From: Amblyomma americanum
Taxonomy: Eukaryota > Arthropoda > Arachnida > Ixodida > Ixodidae
Length of the DNA stretch: 64,000 nt
Reading direction: 5' to 3'
Assembly (NCBI RefSeq): GCF_052857255.1
Contig: NC_135498.1
Coordinates: 165,907,255-165,971,254 of the forward strand
The translations under genes and the position numbers were made by a program. The notes under the pieces are model-generated. The model worked only from the letters and a program-made list of their open reading frames with translations. It was not told where the DNA came from and made no database searches. Of the stretch, positions 12,665 to 22,666 are shown piece after piece. Each line of letters starts with the position of its first letter. Position 1 is the first letter of the stretch.

Positions 12665-13090
12665 GTTATGAAACCAAATGTTTATCTTTCTACTAAGGAA
12701 TTGAAGTTCTTGTATCGAGAGCTGCCGTCACGCATGTGCATTTATTGTTGATTTTATGGCACCTAATCGTACTCAATAAATACGTGGAATTTCCGAGAAT
12801 AAAGTCGCTTGATGTCTAGAACCTGTTTTGTCTTCTTATATCGGTCGTCCGTGTTTTCAGCGCTACTACTATGTCCACTCAATCAAAACACCAACTGGCC
12901 CAACTATCTGCCTTAAATGATACATAAAACTTGATTCTGTTGCCGTAAAAAGTATGTAGACTGCACAACAAATGTCTACAGCTTGAAAACACTCCACAGA
13001 ACAACTGTTTTTACTTTATTGGAACTGTCGTCTTTGCGCTGCACCACAAATTATTAAACGTTGTTTTTTTTTATCACTGAAAATAAAAAA
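12665..13090. other. Non-coding stretch, nothing recognised
   Basis: AT-rich, with no frame or repeat I can name. It lies between a Penelope scrap and a LINE. Confidence 0.4.
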
Positions 13091-13109
13091 ATTCTTCCGG
13101 CAATATATT

Positions 13110-13848
13110 TCGGCAATCACTTTCAACAGGCGAGATACCATACGAGTGGAAAATTGGAAAAGTTATTCCAATTTTCAAATCCGGTGACCGAACTGACGTT
13201 GCTAACTATCGCCCAATATCTCTGACATGTATATCTTGAAAACTTCTCGAACACATCATTGCATCTAACACGGCGTTACATTTAGTAGGCAACGGTTTCT
13301 TCTTTTCAAAACAACATGGGTTCAGAAAAGGGTTATCATGTGAAACACAACTACTCGAATTTACTAATGAGCTTTTTCACGGTATGGACGAAAATCTTCA
13401 AATCGACTGTATATTCCTAGACTATGCTAAAGCCTTTGACCGCGTTCCACACTGTCGTTTAATAGCGAAACTCTCATCATTGCGCCTCGATTCATTAACA
13501 ATTTCTTGGATAAGAAACTTTTTATCATTTCGAAAACAATTCACTTCTATTGATAACCATTCATCCCATTTAATTGATGTAACATCAGGCGTACCGCAAG
13601 GTATTGTAATAGGCCCGTTACTTTTTCTGATTTACATCAATGACCTCCCATTAGGCATTACCTCAACACTCAGAATGTTTGTAGACGATTGCGTTATTTA
13701 TCGCAAAATCCGCTCCTTTAATGACCACATCGCCCTTCAAGAAGATCTACATCGCATTAATAACTGGTGCTCATCATGGCTAATGTCCCTTAACACTGAT
13801 AAATGCCAGTTAATGACATTTAGCCGTAAACGGTTATTTAAAGCGTAA
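13110..13848 (+). pseudogene. CR1/L2-like LINE reverse transcriptase
   Basis: RT blocks in order: NYRPISLT (fingers), KQHGFRKG, FLDYAKAFDRVPH (motif A with the first catalytic Asp), GVPQGIVIGPLLFLIYIND (motif B), FVDD (motif C, the catalytic pair) and NTDKCQLMTFSRKR. The main frame from 13,384 keeps the catalytic residues; a TGA lies upstream near 13,238. At about 13,830 the protein jumps from the motif-D region to a downstream segment in another frame, so a piece has been lost (see findings). Confidence 0.85.
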
Positions 13849-14335
13849 CCTCAGAGGTGCGCCTTCTTCCACACGCCAGCTCGCATATCAGACATTCGTC
13901 CGCCCTCAAATTGAATACGCATCTTCCATTTGGTCACCTCACCAACAGTACCTAATTAATTCCCTAGAGCGCGTACAAAATCGTGCCGCTCGCTTCATTT
14001 CTCGCAACTATTGCCGACATTCCAGTATAACTAACATTAAGGCTTTGTTATCCCTTCCATCCTTAGAATCTCGCAGAACAATAGCACTTATCTGCCTCTT
14101 CCATAAAATTGTTTACAGCCATCATTCCTTCACACTACCCCTTACAAAACCGGCCCGCACATCTCACCGATTGCATAATCACCTCAGTTTTAAGCGCCTT
14201 TCGGGAAGGACCACTGCATTCAACTCATCAGCCCTGCCCCGTGCAATCATTTATTGGAATAGTCTTCCTGATAACATTGTTCACATCTCAGATCATGTTA
14301 TTTTCAAAGAAAAAATAAGTAGCATTTTCTTCTGA
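13832..14335 (+). pseudogene. CR1/L2-like LINE ORF2 C-terminal region
   Basis: From 13,832 a different frame reads GYLKRNLRGAPSS, then QTFVRPQIEYASSIWSPHQQ, a typical post-RT block of CR1/L2 ORF2, then an Arg-rich stretch, and ends with YWNSLPDNIVHI before the stop at 14,333. This is the region lying after the thumb, of unknown fold. It is in good condition apart from the upstream junction. Confidence 0.8.
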
Positions 14336-14511
14336 AGTGTGTTCTGTAGTGCGTTTTTCAATTTAGTTTTTCAATTTACTTCTATTTTCTGGTTGGTTGC
14401 TTGTTCTTTGTATAACGATGTTAAAATAACCATGTTCTACTTGCTTCTTTTTCCCACCCCAGTTATGTAACCCCCCTCACATAATACTCCAGTCGGAGCC
14501 CGTGAGGTATT

Positions 14512-14535
14512 TGAATAAATAAATAAATAAATAAT
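14512..14535 (+). repeat. (AAAT)n LINE 3' tail
   Basis: Several AAAT/AATA units directly after the LINE 3' untranslated region; they mark the 3' end of the element inserted on the plus strand. Confidence 0.8.
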
Positions 14536-14539
14536 GAAC

Positions 14540-16245
14540 ACTGAACAAAGTATTTGATTTGAATTACTCGAGAGCTGCTTTCTATTGTCGATTTCTTGTG
14601 TTGCCATGCCAACCTTTCATCTGTATTTTGTGTGTTTAATTCAATGCTTAGGTTCAGTCGTGTGTTCTGTTAAGTTGCTGCTGCGCAGCCACCGGCTGAC
14701 TACTTTATAAACAACTTCTGCAAAAAGCCATTTTCTGCACATAAATGTGTGTGATTAAAAGCGCGCTAGAAAAAAAATTTCGTGTAGCACAGTCGTTAGA
14801 ATCTGCGACACTTGCAGCATCCTGCGCGCCAGACTTACGCTTCTCGTGTACAAAATGTGTTTCAGAAAACTTTAACCAAGAATTAAAAAATGCGCGGGAA
14901 ACCACTGCTGTGTGAAACCAAACTCAGAATGGTTACCATAAAGTAGAGCTCTCGCGAGTTTTTTTTTTTGCTTAACCACTGCTGAGCGTAGGTTAATTAT
15001 GCACAATTTCATATATTTTGCCAGTCTGCAAAATGCACTTCGTTATTTTGCAGAGGGGGCTACGAAACAACCCTTCTCGTTTATTTCTACCAACATGCCT
15101 CTTGCGTTGTCCATTTCGGTGGCATTTAAAGTGCCAAAAAATACCACGTGACTGTGCTCATGCGTTGTCAAATTGCAGCGCTCCCAGTCATTTTTGAAAT
15201 AAGGTAAGGTGTGTGCAGGGCGTGCCCAAGTGAGCGGCCGCTGTTCTGCTCGACGGAATGCACAAAGTTAGAAAATCAAGAAAACAGAAGCTGCTTTGAA
15301 TAGCAAGACTTTACTGCTTTCTCAACATTTTTTTTTGTGAATTCTCTATGAAAGCTTTCTCGGAATTGGTCCTTGGTGGTTCTCTATCGCTTACTGCAGA
15401 TAACCGCGAGCCTTTTCAACATCTGGGAAAATGGGCTGACCCACTTTTCATAATATGCTGACAGCTGCGTCCCCGTTTACATCGACCCTACAAGCGAGCA
15501 TTTCTCTTTCAGCAGAGGAAAATAACGTTAAAGTAGCAACATGGTCTTTTTAGCATTTTGCGGATTTTCTTCAAATTTTCGAAAAAAAAAAGAATTGCAT
15601 CAGCTGAATCTTAACGCTTTGTTCCATTTAACGAAGAGCAACAAGTGAATACTAAAATTTTGCGTAACTCTCCTTTCCAATGCTACACATGCCAAGGTAA
15701 ATACACGGAACAGCCAGCTGGGACATGCCACGGCTGGCAGGTAGCGAAGTGAGACACATCACGCTATGCATTGGTAGGTATGGGTGGTGGTGCATGGCTG
15801 CTCGGAATGGTGTTAATAGGCTAACGCATTTTGAGAGCTAAAGATAACAACGTGTCCTACAAGTATTCAGAGCTAAATGAAATACATACTTCTAAACGGT
15901 TTTTCTGCCATTACTTGGCCTTGAGTGGCATTACATACACTTCAATCTGTAAACAGGCTGACTATATCAGCTCAATTATGTGTCTCAAATATTGTAGCCG
16001 CTCTTTCATAGGCCCTAAACATAAGTTTGTAATTTTTATCTATTTGTTAAAATACCCTAAAGGCCCTTCGGACAGATTATCACGTAGGGTGACACACGAT
16101 GCACTTTGATAACACATTGCTCAAAATAAAAGCCTCAGAAAAAAGAGAAACAAAATATACAGGCACCATTTTCTGAAGTAAAATAAATAAACAATAAGTA
16201 CAACACTAGAGTGCAAATAGAACAGCGTAAAAGTTCAAACACCTT
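14540..16245. other. Non-coding stretch, nothing recognised
   Basis: AT-rich DNA with small frames lacking any recognisable domain. Confidence 0.45.
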
Positions 16246-16739
16246 GTGTTAAGAATACCAAACCAACGTAGAAAGGGGAAAAAAAGAATGGAGACGAAAA
16301 TCTGAAAGAAGGTAGTGGTATTCAATGGAGTACAAAAGAAGAATTACTAGCTGTATAAAAGTACAGTGGTGCACAGGGACATCACCTTCTGATGTGAGTA
16401 TGCAGCATTTTGAGAAATTTGTCTGCATGAACCTGGGCAGCAAAATATGATGGTAGGTTATTTCAGTTCTAGGTATGAATAATTCCACGTAAAGTGATGA
16501 CTGACAGGCTGGGCGATTGATTTTTTTAAGGATGATCACGGCGAGAGGAAATGAGGCAACGGGGCTGAAAGTAGTCGTCATGCGAAATTTCGTGGTCATA
16601 AAGCTTGTGAAACAGAGATAGGCGAGTGTGTTTGCGTCGTAGTGATATGCGATATAATTCGACATGGCGTTTTAAAGATGTAATTCTGCTCTACAGGAAA
16701 TTGTCCGAAAAATGAAGCGAACAGCACGCCTTTGCAGGG

Positions 16740-17911
16740 ATTGAATGTTACGTATCGTGTAATCATGGTTCGGGTCCCAGATTGCACATGCATACTCAAT
16801 TTTAGGTGTGATTAAGGTGGTGTATGCGAGCTTTTTAAGTATGATGGTTCTTGCCTTAGTCTGCGTTTCATGGTTCCGAGTGAGCGATTAGCAGTCACAA
16901 GAGTAACGTGGATGTGATGACGCCATGTTAGATCCAATTGAAGATTTACTCCTAGGCATTTGTATGCAGTAAAAAGCTCGACAATATTGTTATCTATAAG
17001 GTATGAGGTTAGAATGTGGGAAGAGGACCGTCTAAATAACGTGCACTCAGTTTTGGTATAGTTTAGTGTCATTTTCCAGTCTGAACATCACATATTATTC
17101 GCGTTTAGGTCTGATTGCAACGCATGTTGGTCAGTTTCAGTAGTAATTTTACGGTAAATAACATAGTCATCGGCGAACAGTCTTACACGGGGCGAGATGC
17201 AGTTAAGCTAATCATCGACATGTATTACAAGCAATAGAGTGTGGAAAAGCAATCGACCAAGCACGCTTCCTTGTGGAACGCTGGACGTGACAGGAACAAA
17301 AGAGGAATTGCAGTGGTTGATAGCTGTGATCTGTATTCTGAGTGACAAAAAATATCTTATCCATAAAATGAGTTGTATGTTAATGTTAATGAGATTTAGT
17401 TTTGTTAGTAGCTTGTGGTGAGCAACGCGGTCAAAACCTTTAGAAAAGTCCAGAAATACGGCATCCACCTAGTTACCGACGTCAATAGAGCATAGCAATC
17501 ATTCGTAAATTCCGCTAACTGCCCATCACATGAATATGCCTTGCGAAAGGCGTGCTGGTATTTGAAGATTATCTTATGCTCTTCTAGGTATGCTACGATC
17601 TGCGCAAGTGTAATTTGCTCCAGTAGTTTGCAGACGGTTCTAGTTAATGAAATGGGTCGGTAGTTAAGAGGAGATGTGCGATAGCCCGTCTTGAAAATTG
17701 GTATTACCTTGGCTGTGCGCCAATCATGAAGAATCCGGCCGGATAATAATGACAGCGAAAAAAGTGCGCATAAGATTCCCGAAATGCTTTGTAACATGCT
17801 TTTTAACAACTGGTTGTTGAAGCCAGCATGGTCACATGCAGACGGCAATTTGCGATTATTAAGTATATACACGATACCGGACTCGCTTATAGCAATCTCC
17901 TGGATGATCAT
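16740..17911 (-). pseudogene. CR1/L2-like LINE reverse transcriptase
   Basis: Minus-strand blocks in order: SACDHAGFNNQLLKS, WRTAKVIPIFKTG, NYRPISLTRTVCKLLE, KYQHAFRKAYSCDGQL, VFLDFSKGFDRVAHHKLLTK (motif A), SSVPQGSVLGRLLF (motif B), then a break where the xxDD box should be. The thumb follows (YKCLGVNLQLDLTWRHHI), with IEYACAIWDPNHDYTIRNIQ at about 16,800. Frames change at about 17,440 and 17,200. Wording is close to the plus-strand LINE at 13.1 kb, so they belong to related families. Confidence 0.8.
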
Positions 17912-18181
17912 ACCTGAAAGTATACCTATGTTTAGGAATGAAGAGATGTCCTCGCGGGAAAATACAGACGAGAATGCATTGTTTAATATCCCTGCACACT
18001 GCGACTTGGGTACAGTGGCGCCTGTGTGATCAGTAAGCGTAACTTAAGGGTGACTGGTGGTGTTTATTACTTGATAAAGTTCTCGAAGGTTGTTAGTCAG
18101 CATAGATGATAGGTCATGGCAAAAATGTGCCTCCGAGAGAATTTAGGTAAAGCCTGGTATTCTTTGTCACCCTACTTGTAT

Positions 18182-19050
18182 TTAAGCCGAGATGATGTGC
18201 GATTGCTGGTGACGACTTGCCAGTATGACTGCTTTTTTGTTGTTTAAGCGTCGAAGTTTCTTGGTAATCCATGGTGCAGAACTGCTACTCCTAATTAGTA
18301 TGGCGAGTATACAATTATCAACAATGGCGGAGAACCCATTTTTCAATGCAATCCAGTTTTGTTCAACTGTACGGGACGAGAAGGTAGTAATAAACACGTC
18401 AGTAAAGAGAGATATTTCAGCATTCATTCGTTCAAAGCGAGCTTTGCTATAGGATTTAGTTTTCCTTATAATCAACTACCTACTGCCCTCTGAACAAACA
18501 GCGGTTCCTGTAACGACGTCATTATCGAAGCGTCCATAAAGATAACTGATGTTGGCGCAAATGGCAGGAATATTAGTAAGTATTAGATCAATTATACTGT
18601 ACGTAGCTTGTGGCGGTGCGCCGTGTGGGTTGCATGATGAGTTGCGATAGCGAAAAATTTTAACATGACTGAAGAAACGCATTAGATTCTCGTTCACTCG
18701 CCGCGAGAGATAGTGTGTCCCAATTAATATATGGTTAATAAAAGTCACCAATATTTAATAAAGCACAATTCGGAAACAAGTTGCTCACTTCAATAAGAGG
18801 GCGAAAAAACTCCATCAGCGAAAACACTGCCCGAACCTGGGGGCGATAAAAAAAAAACTCCAATAAGTATTTGTGTAGGGCTTCATTTTAGCAAAGCCCT
18901 TACACATTCAAGAGACGTAGTAACTATAATGGGTACACAGGTAAAGTCTTTTTATTGCCAACAGAACACCGCCGCCTCACTGATTCGCCCAGTCGCAGCG
19001 AAATATATTGAACGTTACTTGGAAAAAGTTTTATTTACATATTTACACAT
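18182..19050 (-). pseudogene. CR1/L2-like LINE endonuclease, C-terminal two thirds, and linker
   Basis: Reading down from about 19,000 the minus strand gives GGGVLLAIK (a standard LINE EN block, with TGA where Arg is usual before it), VTTSLECV, then LLNIGDF (the GDF catalytic block), YINWDTLSRRVNE and SIIDLILTN. The 18,475-18,182 segment is the basic linker before RT, with APWITKKLRRLNNKK. Stops and frameshifts interrupt it. The N-terminal EN piece lies beyond the interruption at 20,100-20,230. Confidence 0.7.
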
Positions 19051-19229
19051 GCCAAGGTTACCGGATACAATGACATTCACAAGTAGACATGAAGCTAAGC
19101 ATGTAAGGCGAGCCAATAATTGAGGTAACATAAGCAGCTTTGAGCAACTAACAAGAATTGCTTGTGAGCGATTTAGGACGGGATGGCATACGTATTCACA
19201 GAAGAGTGAAACAGCACTAACCTGACACG

Positions 19230-20095
19230 AAAAAAAGACCTTAGTGCCAATTTGGTCTAAAGACCAGAACAAGACGATCGTTGTTAACAGAAATGAATTG
19301 GCATGACCACTGCCGGAGGAACTCTTCCTCTCCCAAGAAACTGATCAGCTTCTTTCGAAGACGGCCAGGTATTGGCCACACAGCGCGGCGTCGAAAGCCA
19401 CCAGCGACCGGGGTGCATCGATTGCGTCATAAACTGAACAGACCAGAAATAATTAACAGGCGAGCAAAACGGCCGCTGTGGAAGCGGCCGCGGGAGACAA
19501 AGCTCGAAATGACCGGCCCACGGAATCCCGCGTGAACCGCGCGCCAAAAGACACGCGCTTCCACGCAAGTGACTGTAGCGTGGCGATTAGATTTCGGAAG
19601 CGGGCAATTCAGACAGGAACTGCAGTGTAAAGCACCCCACTGCTCTAGCTGATCAGAAGTAGGCAGCACTGCCCAGCCAAGTTCCCAAACAAAGTCGCGT
19701 AGATGGTCTGGAAAGGCATCGACGCTATGGGCGCCCATTGAACGCGGCGCATCGGTGGGTGGCGAGCCGCCGGCACAACAAGCAACAACAGCGAGCCCAT
19801 AATGTCCACCACACGGCCTGCAACGGTGTTGGCATGAGGTGCTACTGCGCTTACATGTCTGAAAAAGGCCACTGACGTAGCATAGAAAGCGATTGGCTGC
19901 TCTGATTGAGGTCAACTATTTAAAGGGGCCGAGGGATTCAAAGAGCGCAAAGAGGGGCCCAAAAAGTACCGCGCTAGGGTACGAGCCGGAGACGCGTCCC
20001 CCAGCAGTACACGCAAAATACACTGCAAAGCTAACAACGGGGACGTTATGGACAAAGTTGGAAAGGCAGAACTGCCACCTGAGTAAAAAAAAATT
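19230..20095 (-). mobile_element. 3' fragment of a different LINE (zf-RVT-like C-terminus) inserted in the larger LINE
   Basis: Minus-strand translation at 19,915-19,427 includes LRDFVWELGWAVLPT, QWGALHCSSCLNCPLPKSN and TCVEARVFWRAVHAGF. This is the Cys/His cluster plus FW pattern of the zinc-binding domain at the C-terminus of some LINE ORF2 proteins (zf-RVT-like). Further on, FLGEEEFLRQWSCQFISV marks the ORF end. It carries no RT core and sits inside the endonuclease region of the surrounding element on the same strand. Exact edges are uncertain. Confidence 0.6.
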
Positions 20096-20098
20096 TTG

Positions 20099-20600
20099 TC
20101 AAAAATTGTGCGTAAGACACGTTTCCGTGAGCGCCATTAATGAAGCAGAACATGAGTCGATGAGCGAGGAAATAGGGAAGGCTTTGGAGAGGCTACTCCT
20201 TAAATTTGTGTGCAGGAAATGTAACTCGTTATCACGACAATCCTTATCAAGTGGCCGCCAGGAAGTGTTACTTGAATTTAGGTAGGAAGGTAGGTTATTG
20301 GGAGAGTCATCGGGACTTCCCGTGGTGTGAGCGTCTACTTTTTGCGCATCATTTACTGAGGTTTCCAGACGAAGTGTGCAGTTCGCGTCCGTGTCCCAGA
20401 CGTAAACATTATCGTTTATAACCTGCTTGATGAAGACAAGGAGGGGACGGTCACTTTCCCTTTTTACCGACTTCGAGAACTGCCGAAGTTTTCGACACTT
20501 ATCGCGCACATCAACAGAGTAGTCACGTGCTATCCTGAAGTGGGATTCTTTAAGCATGTTGCCGTTTGTGAGCAAAGTGTCCCTTTCTGTTTCATTTTAT
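20099..20600 (-). pseudogene. LINE ORF1 C-terminus and start of endonuclease
   Basis: The segment begins with a basic ORF1 C-terminal domain (ESHFRIARDYSVDVRDKCRK, typical of the RNA-binding C-terminal domain), and after an Asp/Asn/Ser-rich stretch it enters endonuclease sequence: LHFLHTNLRSSLSKAFPI, SCSASLMALTETCLTHNF. EN normally starts a separate ORF, so here ORF1 and EN appear merged into one frame by mutation. It ends abruptly at about 20,099, where the inserted LINE piece begins. Confidence 0.65.
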
Positions 20601-20728
20601 AATTTCGCTAATATTTGTCGAATTTTATCAGTTAAATAGCGGCCAAAACTGTGGGCCCTTGCAATAGACTGAACTGAAACACATAATTTATTTTGGCAGA
20701 ATTCACGAACAAGACCCTCGGTGACTTC

Positions 20729-21166
20729 TCACGTTTCTGAATAGTCGGTATCTTTAACACCAAAGAACAATGCATTCGACCTTCTTAAACGGTTTTCCAA
20801 GTGATCAATTTTCTCTTCGAGTTTGCGAACATCGCTGCTGCAGCTTTCTGGGAGCTGCTTACAAGGCACAGGCACAAGCTTGGTTTCCAGTCCATCGACA
20901 GGTTTAGTTAGCGTACCTAAGTAACTTTTAATTGTGCTATGCATTTCTAAAATTTTATTCACAGACACAAGAAGGCTTGCATTATTTGTCTCCAGACGGT
21001 GGATTGCACTGCACTATCAGTCTAGCTTTTCCACTTGCGCCTTCTTCATCGGACCACAGTTCGCCTCAATATCTCCAGCTAACAGCAAAAGGCCACACAA
21101 ATACAATGTCGCTGAACGAAAACGCTTGCACAAAAATCCGATGACCACGACACCGCAACAAGACAT
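20729..21166 (-). pseudogene. CR1/L2-like LINE ORF1 N-terminus with leader, 2A-like motif and coiled coil
   Basis: A minus-strand ATG at 21,166-21,164 opens a short hydrophobic start (MSCCGVVVIGFLCKR), a second hydrophobic run (LYLCGLLLLAG) and then DIEANCGP at 21,073-21,050, followed by basic MKKAQVEK. Some CR1-type LINE ORF1 proteins carry an N-terminal 2A motif (DxExNPGP) next to a signal-like sequence; here the Asn-Pro-Gly-Pro core is Asn-Cys-Gly-Pro. After a stop and frame change, a heptad-rich segment follows (VSVNKILEMHSTIKSYLG, KLEEKIDHLENRLRR). ORF1 proteins form RNA-binding oligomers. Confidence 0.65.
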
Positions 21167-21524
21167 GCCTTGTTGTCGAGAAAAGCTGAGGCATGGAGAT
21201 AATTAATCTTATAGAATCTCCAGGCCAAGCAAAAAAAATGGTAAGTCCAGACCCTGTGATAAAAATGACTATGTCACCCTCCACCATCCCCCTACCCTTC
21301 CAGTTTCTTCACTTTCATTCTGGTCGCTTATCGGTCTTTCTCTTTCATATGCATCGTTCCCTTTCCACTCGTCTGCATAGATAGCCCCGAAATCGCCATG
21401 CGCCCATTTTGCACTCGGCAGTGCTACCGACAGGACGCTTCTGCTTCTCGGACTCGGTGTAACCTCGTGGGTACTCTTTTCTGCTTTGCCTTGGAAAGCA
21501 ACATACTCTCTCTTCTCTCCGCAG

Positions 21525-21679
21525 CTATCCAGAAGATTCAGCACATTGACGACGACCCTCGGGACCAGGCAATTCGCCGGCGCCTGCTGCTGGAGAGACT
21601 GGAACGGGAGTGGCAGTGGTTGATCGAGCCTTCCAGCGGCAGCAGCGAGGACGGCACCGACTTGGAGGATGACGTCTAA
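21525..21679 (+). CDS. Candidate terminal exon of an unidentified host gene
   Basis: A pyrimidine-rich run ending in TCTCCGCAG at 21,516-21,524 looks like a 3' splice site. The following 155 nt stay open to a TAA at 21,677-21,679 and encode a charged, helical segment (QKIQHIDDDPRDQAIRRR, then LLLERLEREWQWL) and an acidic Ser/Gly tail (SSGSSEDGTDLEDDV). Composition and codon use look more like a host exon than the LINE debris around it. I do not recognise the protein. A second open segment at 21,864-21,992 (ending GGTYLDI) has similar composition. No upstream exon could be identified, so this may be chance. Confidence 0.3.
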
Positions 21680-22666
21680 GCACACGCTACGCCTGCTACC
21701 TCCTGAGGCAGTTTGACACTACCGATGGTACGACCTTGGATGCTTCGCTCGTTTTGTGTATTAGACCTGGCATGGGCGACGAAACCTTGAAGTCTGCAAT
21801 TCCTACTCCGCAGACGAGCTGTGCCATTTGATGCGGTGCATAATAGAGACGCCGTAGCATCTTGCCCTTGTTTATGAGAGCCAGTGCTGCCTATTGTCCA
21901 TTCCGGGACCCAGCGGCTTCCACGTTGCCGCCGAGAACAGCGTGCCGGTTCTTCAAGACGAGGAGGAAGGCGGCACCTACCTCGACATCTAGTACAAGCT
22001 GACACTTGTTCACTGTTTTGCTCTTCAAAATACTGAATACACGAGCTCCCCGCAGGGGGGCGCCTGCAGCTTGCAGGCGTCGCGACGGTGAGTGGCGACA
22101 CCGCGGGTTCCCGAGCATCCGCAGGGACATCCCCGCAAGGGAATGATGGTGAACTGTGCATCACCACGGACCCGAGCACCGGCGCCTCGCCGTGCGTGGC
22201 ATCGCCGTGTCCGGGGAAAAGGGGATCCTGGTGGTTGAGCCGATGCCGAGCGTTTGGACCTTTAAGGCCCCTCGGCGGAGGCAACACACCACTTTGGCCT
22301 CAGCTTCCTGTAGACGGCACCTCCGGCCTGACCCTACCGGGGGAAATCGGCAGTCGCCTTTTCCTGTCCTGCCCTCCATCTTTCACTTTCCTATCTCTTT
22401 CTTACAACTTTCCTGTCCCCTCCTCCTTTCTCGGTTTTTTTCACTTTTCATAGGCGGCGAGGGTTAACCATGTGTGGATGACAACCCTGTGTTATGCGGT
22501 ATTAGGTTATAGTGGCGTTGTATAGCTGGTGTGTGCAGGGCTTTTTAAAGGCGCCTGTCCCATCCCCATGTTGGGCTCCGTGGTGGGCGGCTAGCACCGC
22601 TGCCGAACACCAAACTTTTTTAAGGCTCCCCCCCCCCTTTCATTACCTGATCGCTCTCATAAAAGA

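Larger units (their letters stand above)
13095..14535 (+). mobile_element. 5'-truncated CR1/L2-like LINE with (AAAT)n tail
   Basis: Starts inside RT (GEIPYEWKIGKVIPIFKSGD) and runs through the RT palm, thumb and C-terminal region to a 3' tail of repeated AAAT units at 14,512-14,535. A microsatellite-like tail instead of poly(A) is typical of CR1/L2-type LINEs. The element is missing ORF1 and endonuclease, the usual result of incomplete target-primed reverse transcription. Confidence 0.85.
16250..21170 (-). mobile_element. Large CR1/L2-like LINE, split by another LINE piece
   Basis: On the minus strand the order is ORF1 with hydrophobic leader (21,166 onward), coiled coil and ORF1 RNA-binding region (20,970-20,300), endonuclease start (20,230-20,100), an interruption (about 20,095-19,060), endonuclease remainder (about 19,050-18,500), then RT and C-terminal region (18,475-16,700). 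The parts are in the right order and do not overlap in content, which supports one original element. Frames are broken many times, so it is inactive. Confidence 0.75.

Noticed and set aside
18763..20110. GCACAATT / AATTGTGC inverted pair as terminal repeats of a DNA transposon
   Set aside because: Only 8 bp, and the left copy lies inside recognisable LINE endonuclease sequence, so it cannot be an element end.
22030..22082. Short hairpin CGCCTGCA / TGCAGGCG
   Set aside because: Only an 8-bp stem in GC-rich DNA at the likely LINE 5' end; expected by chance.
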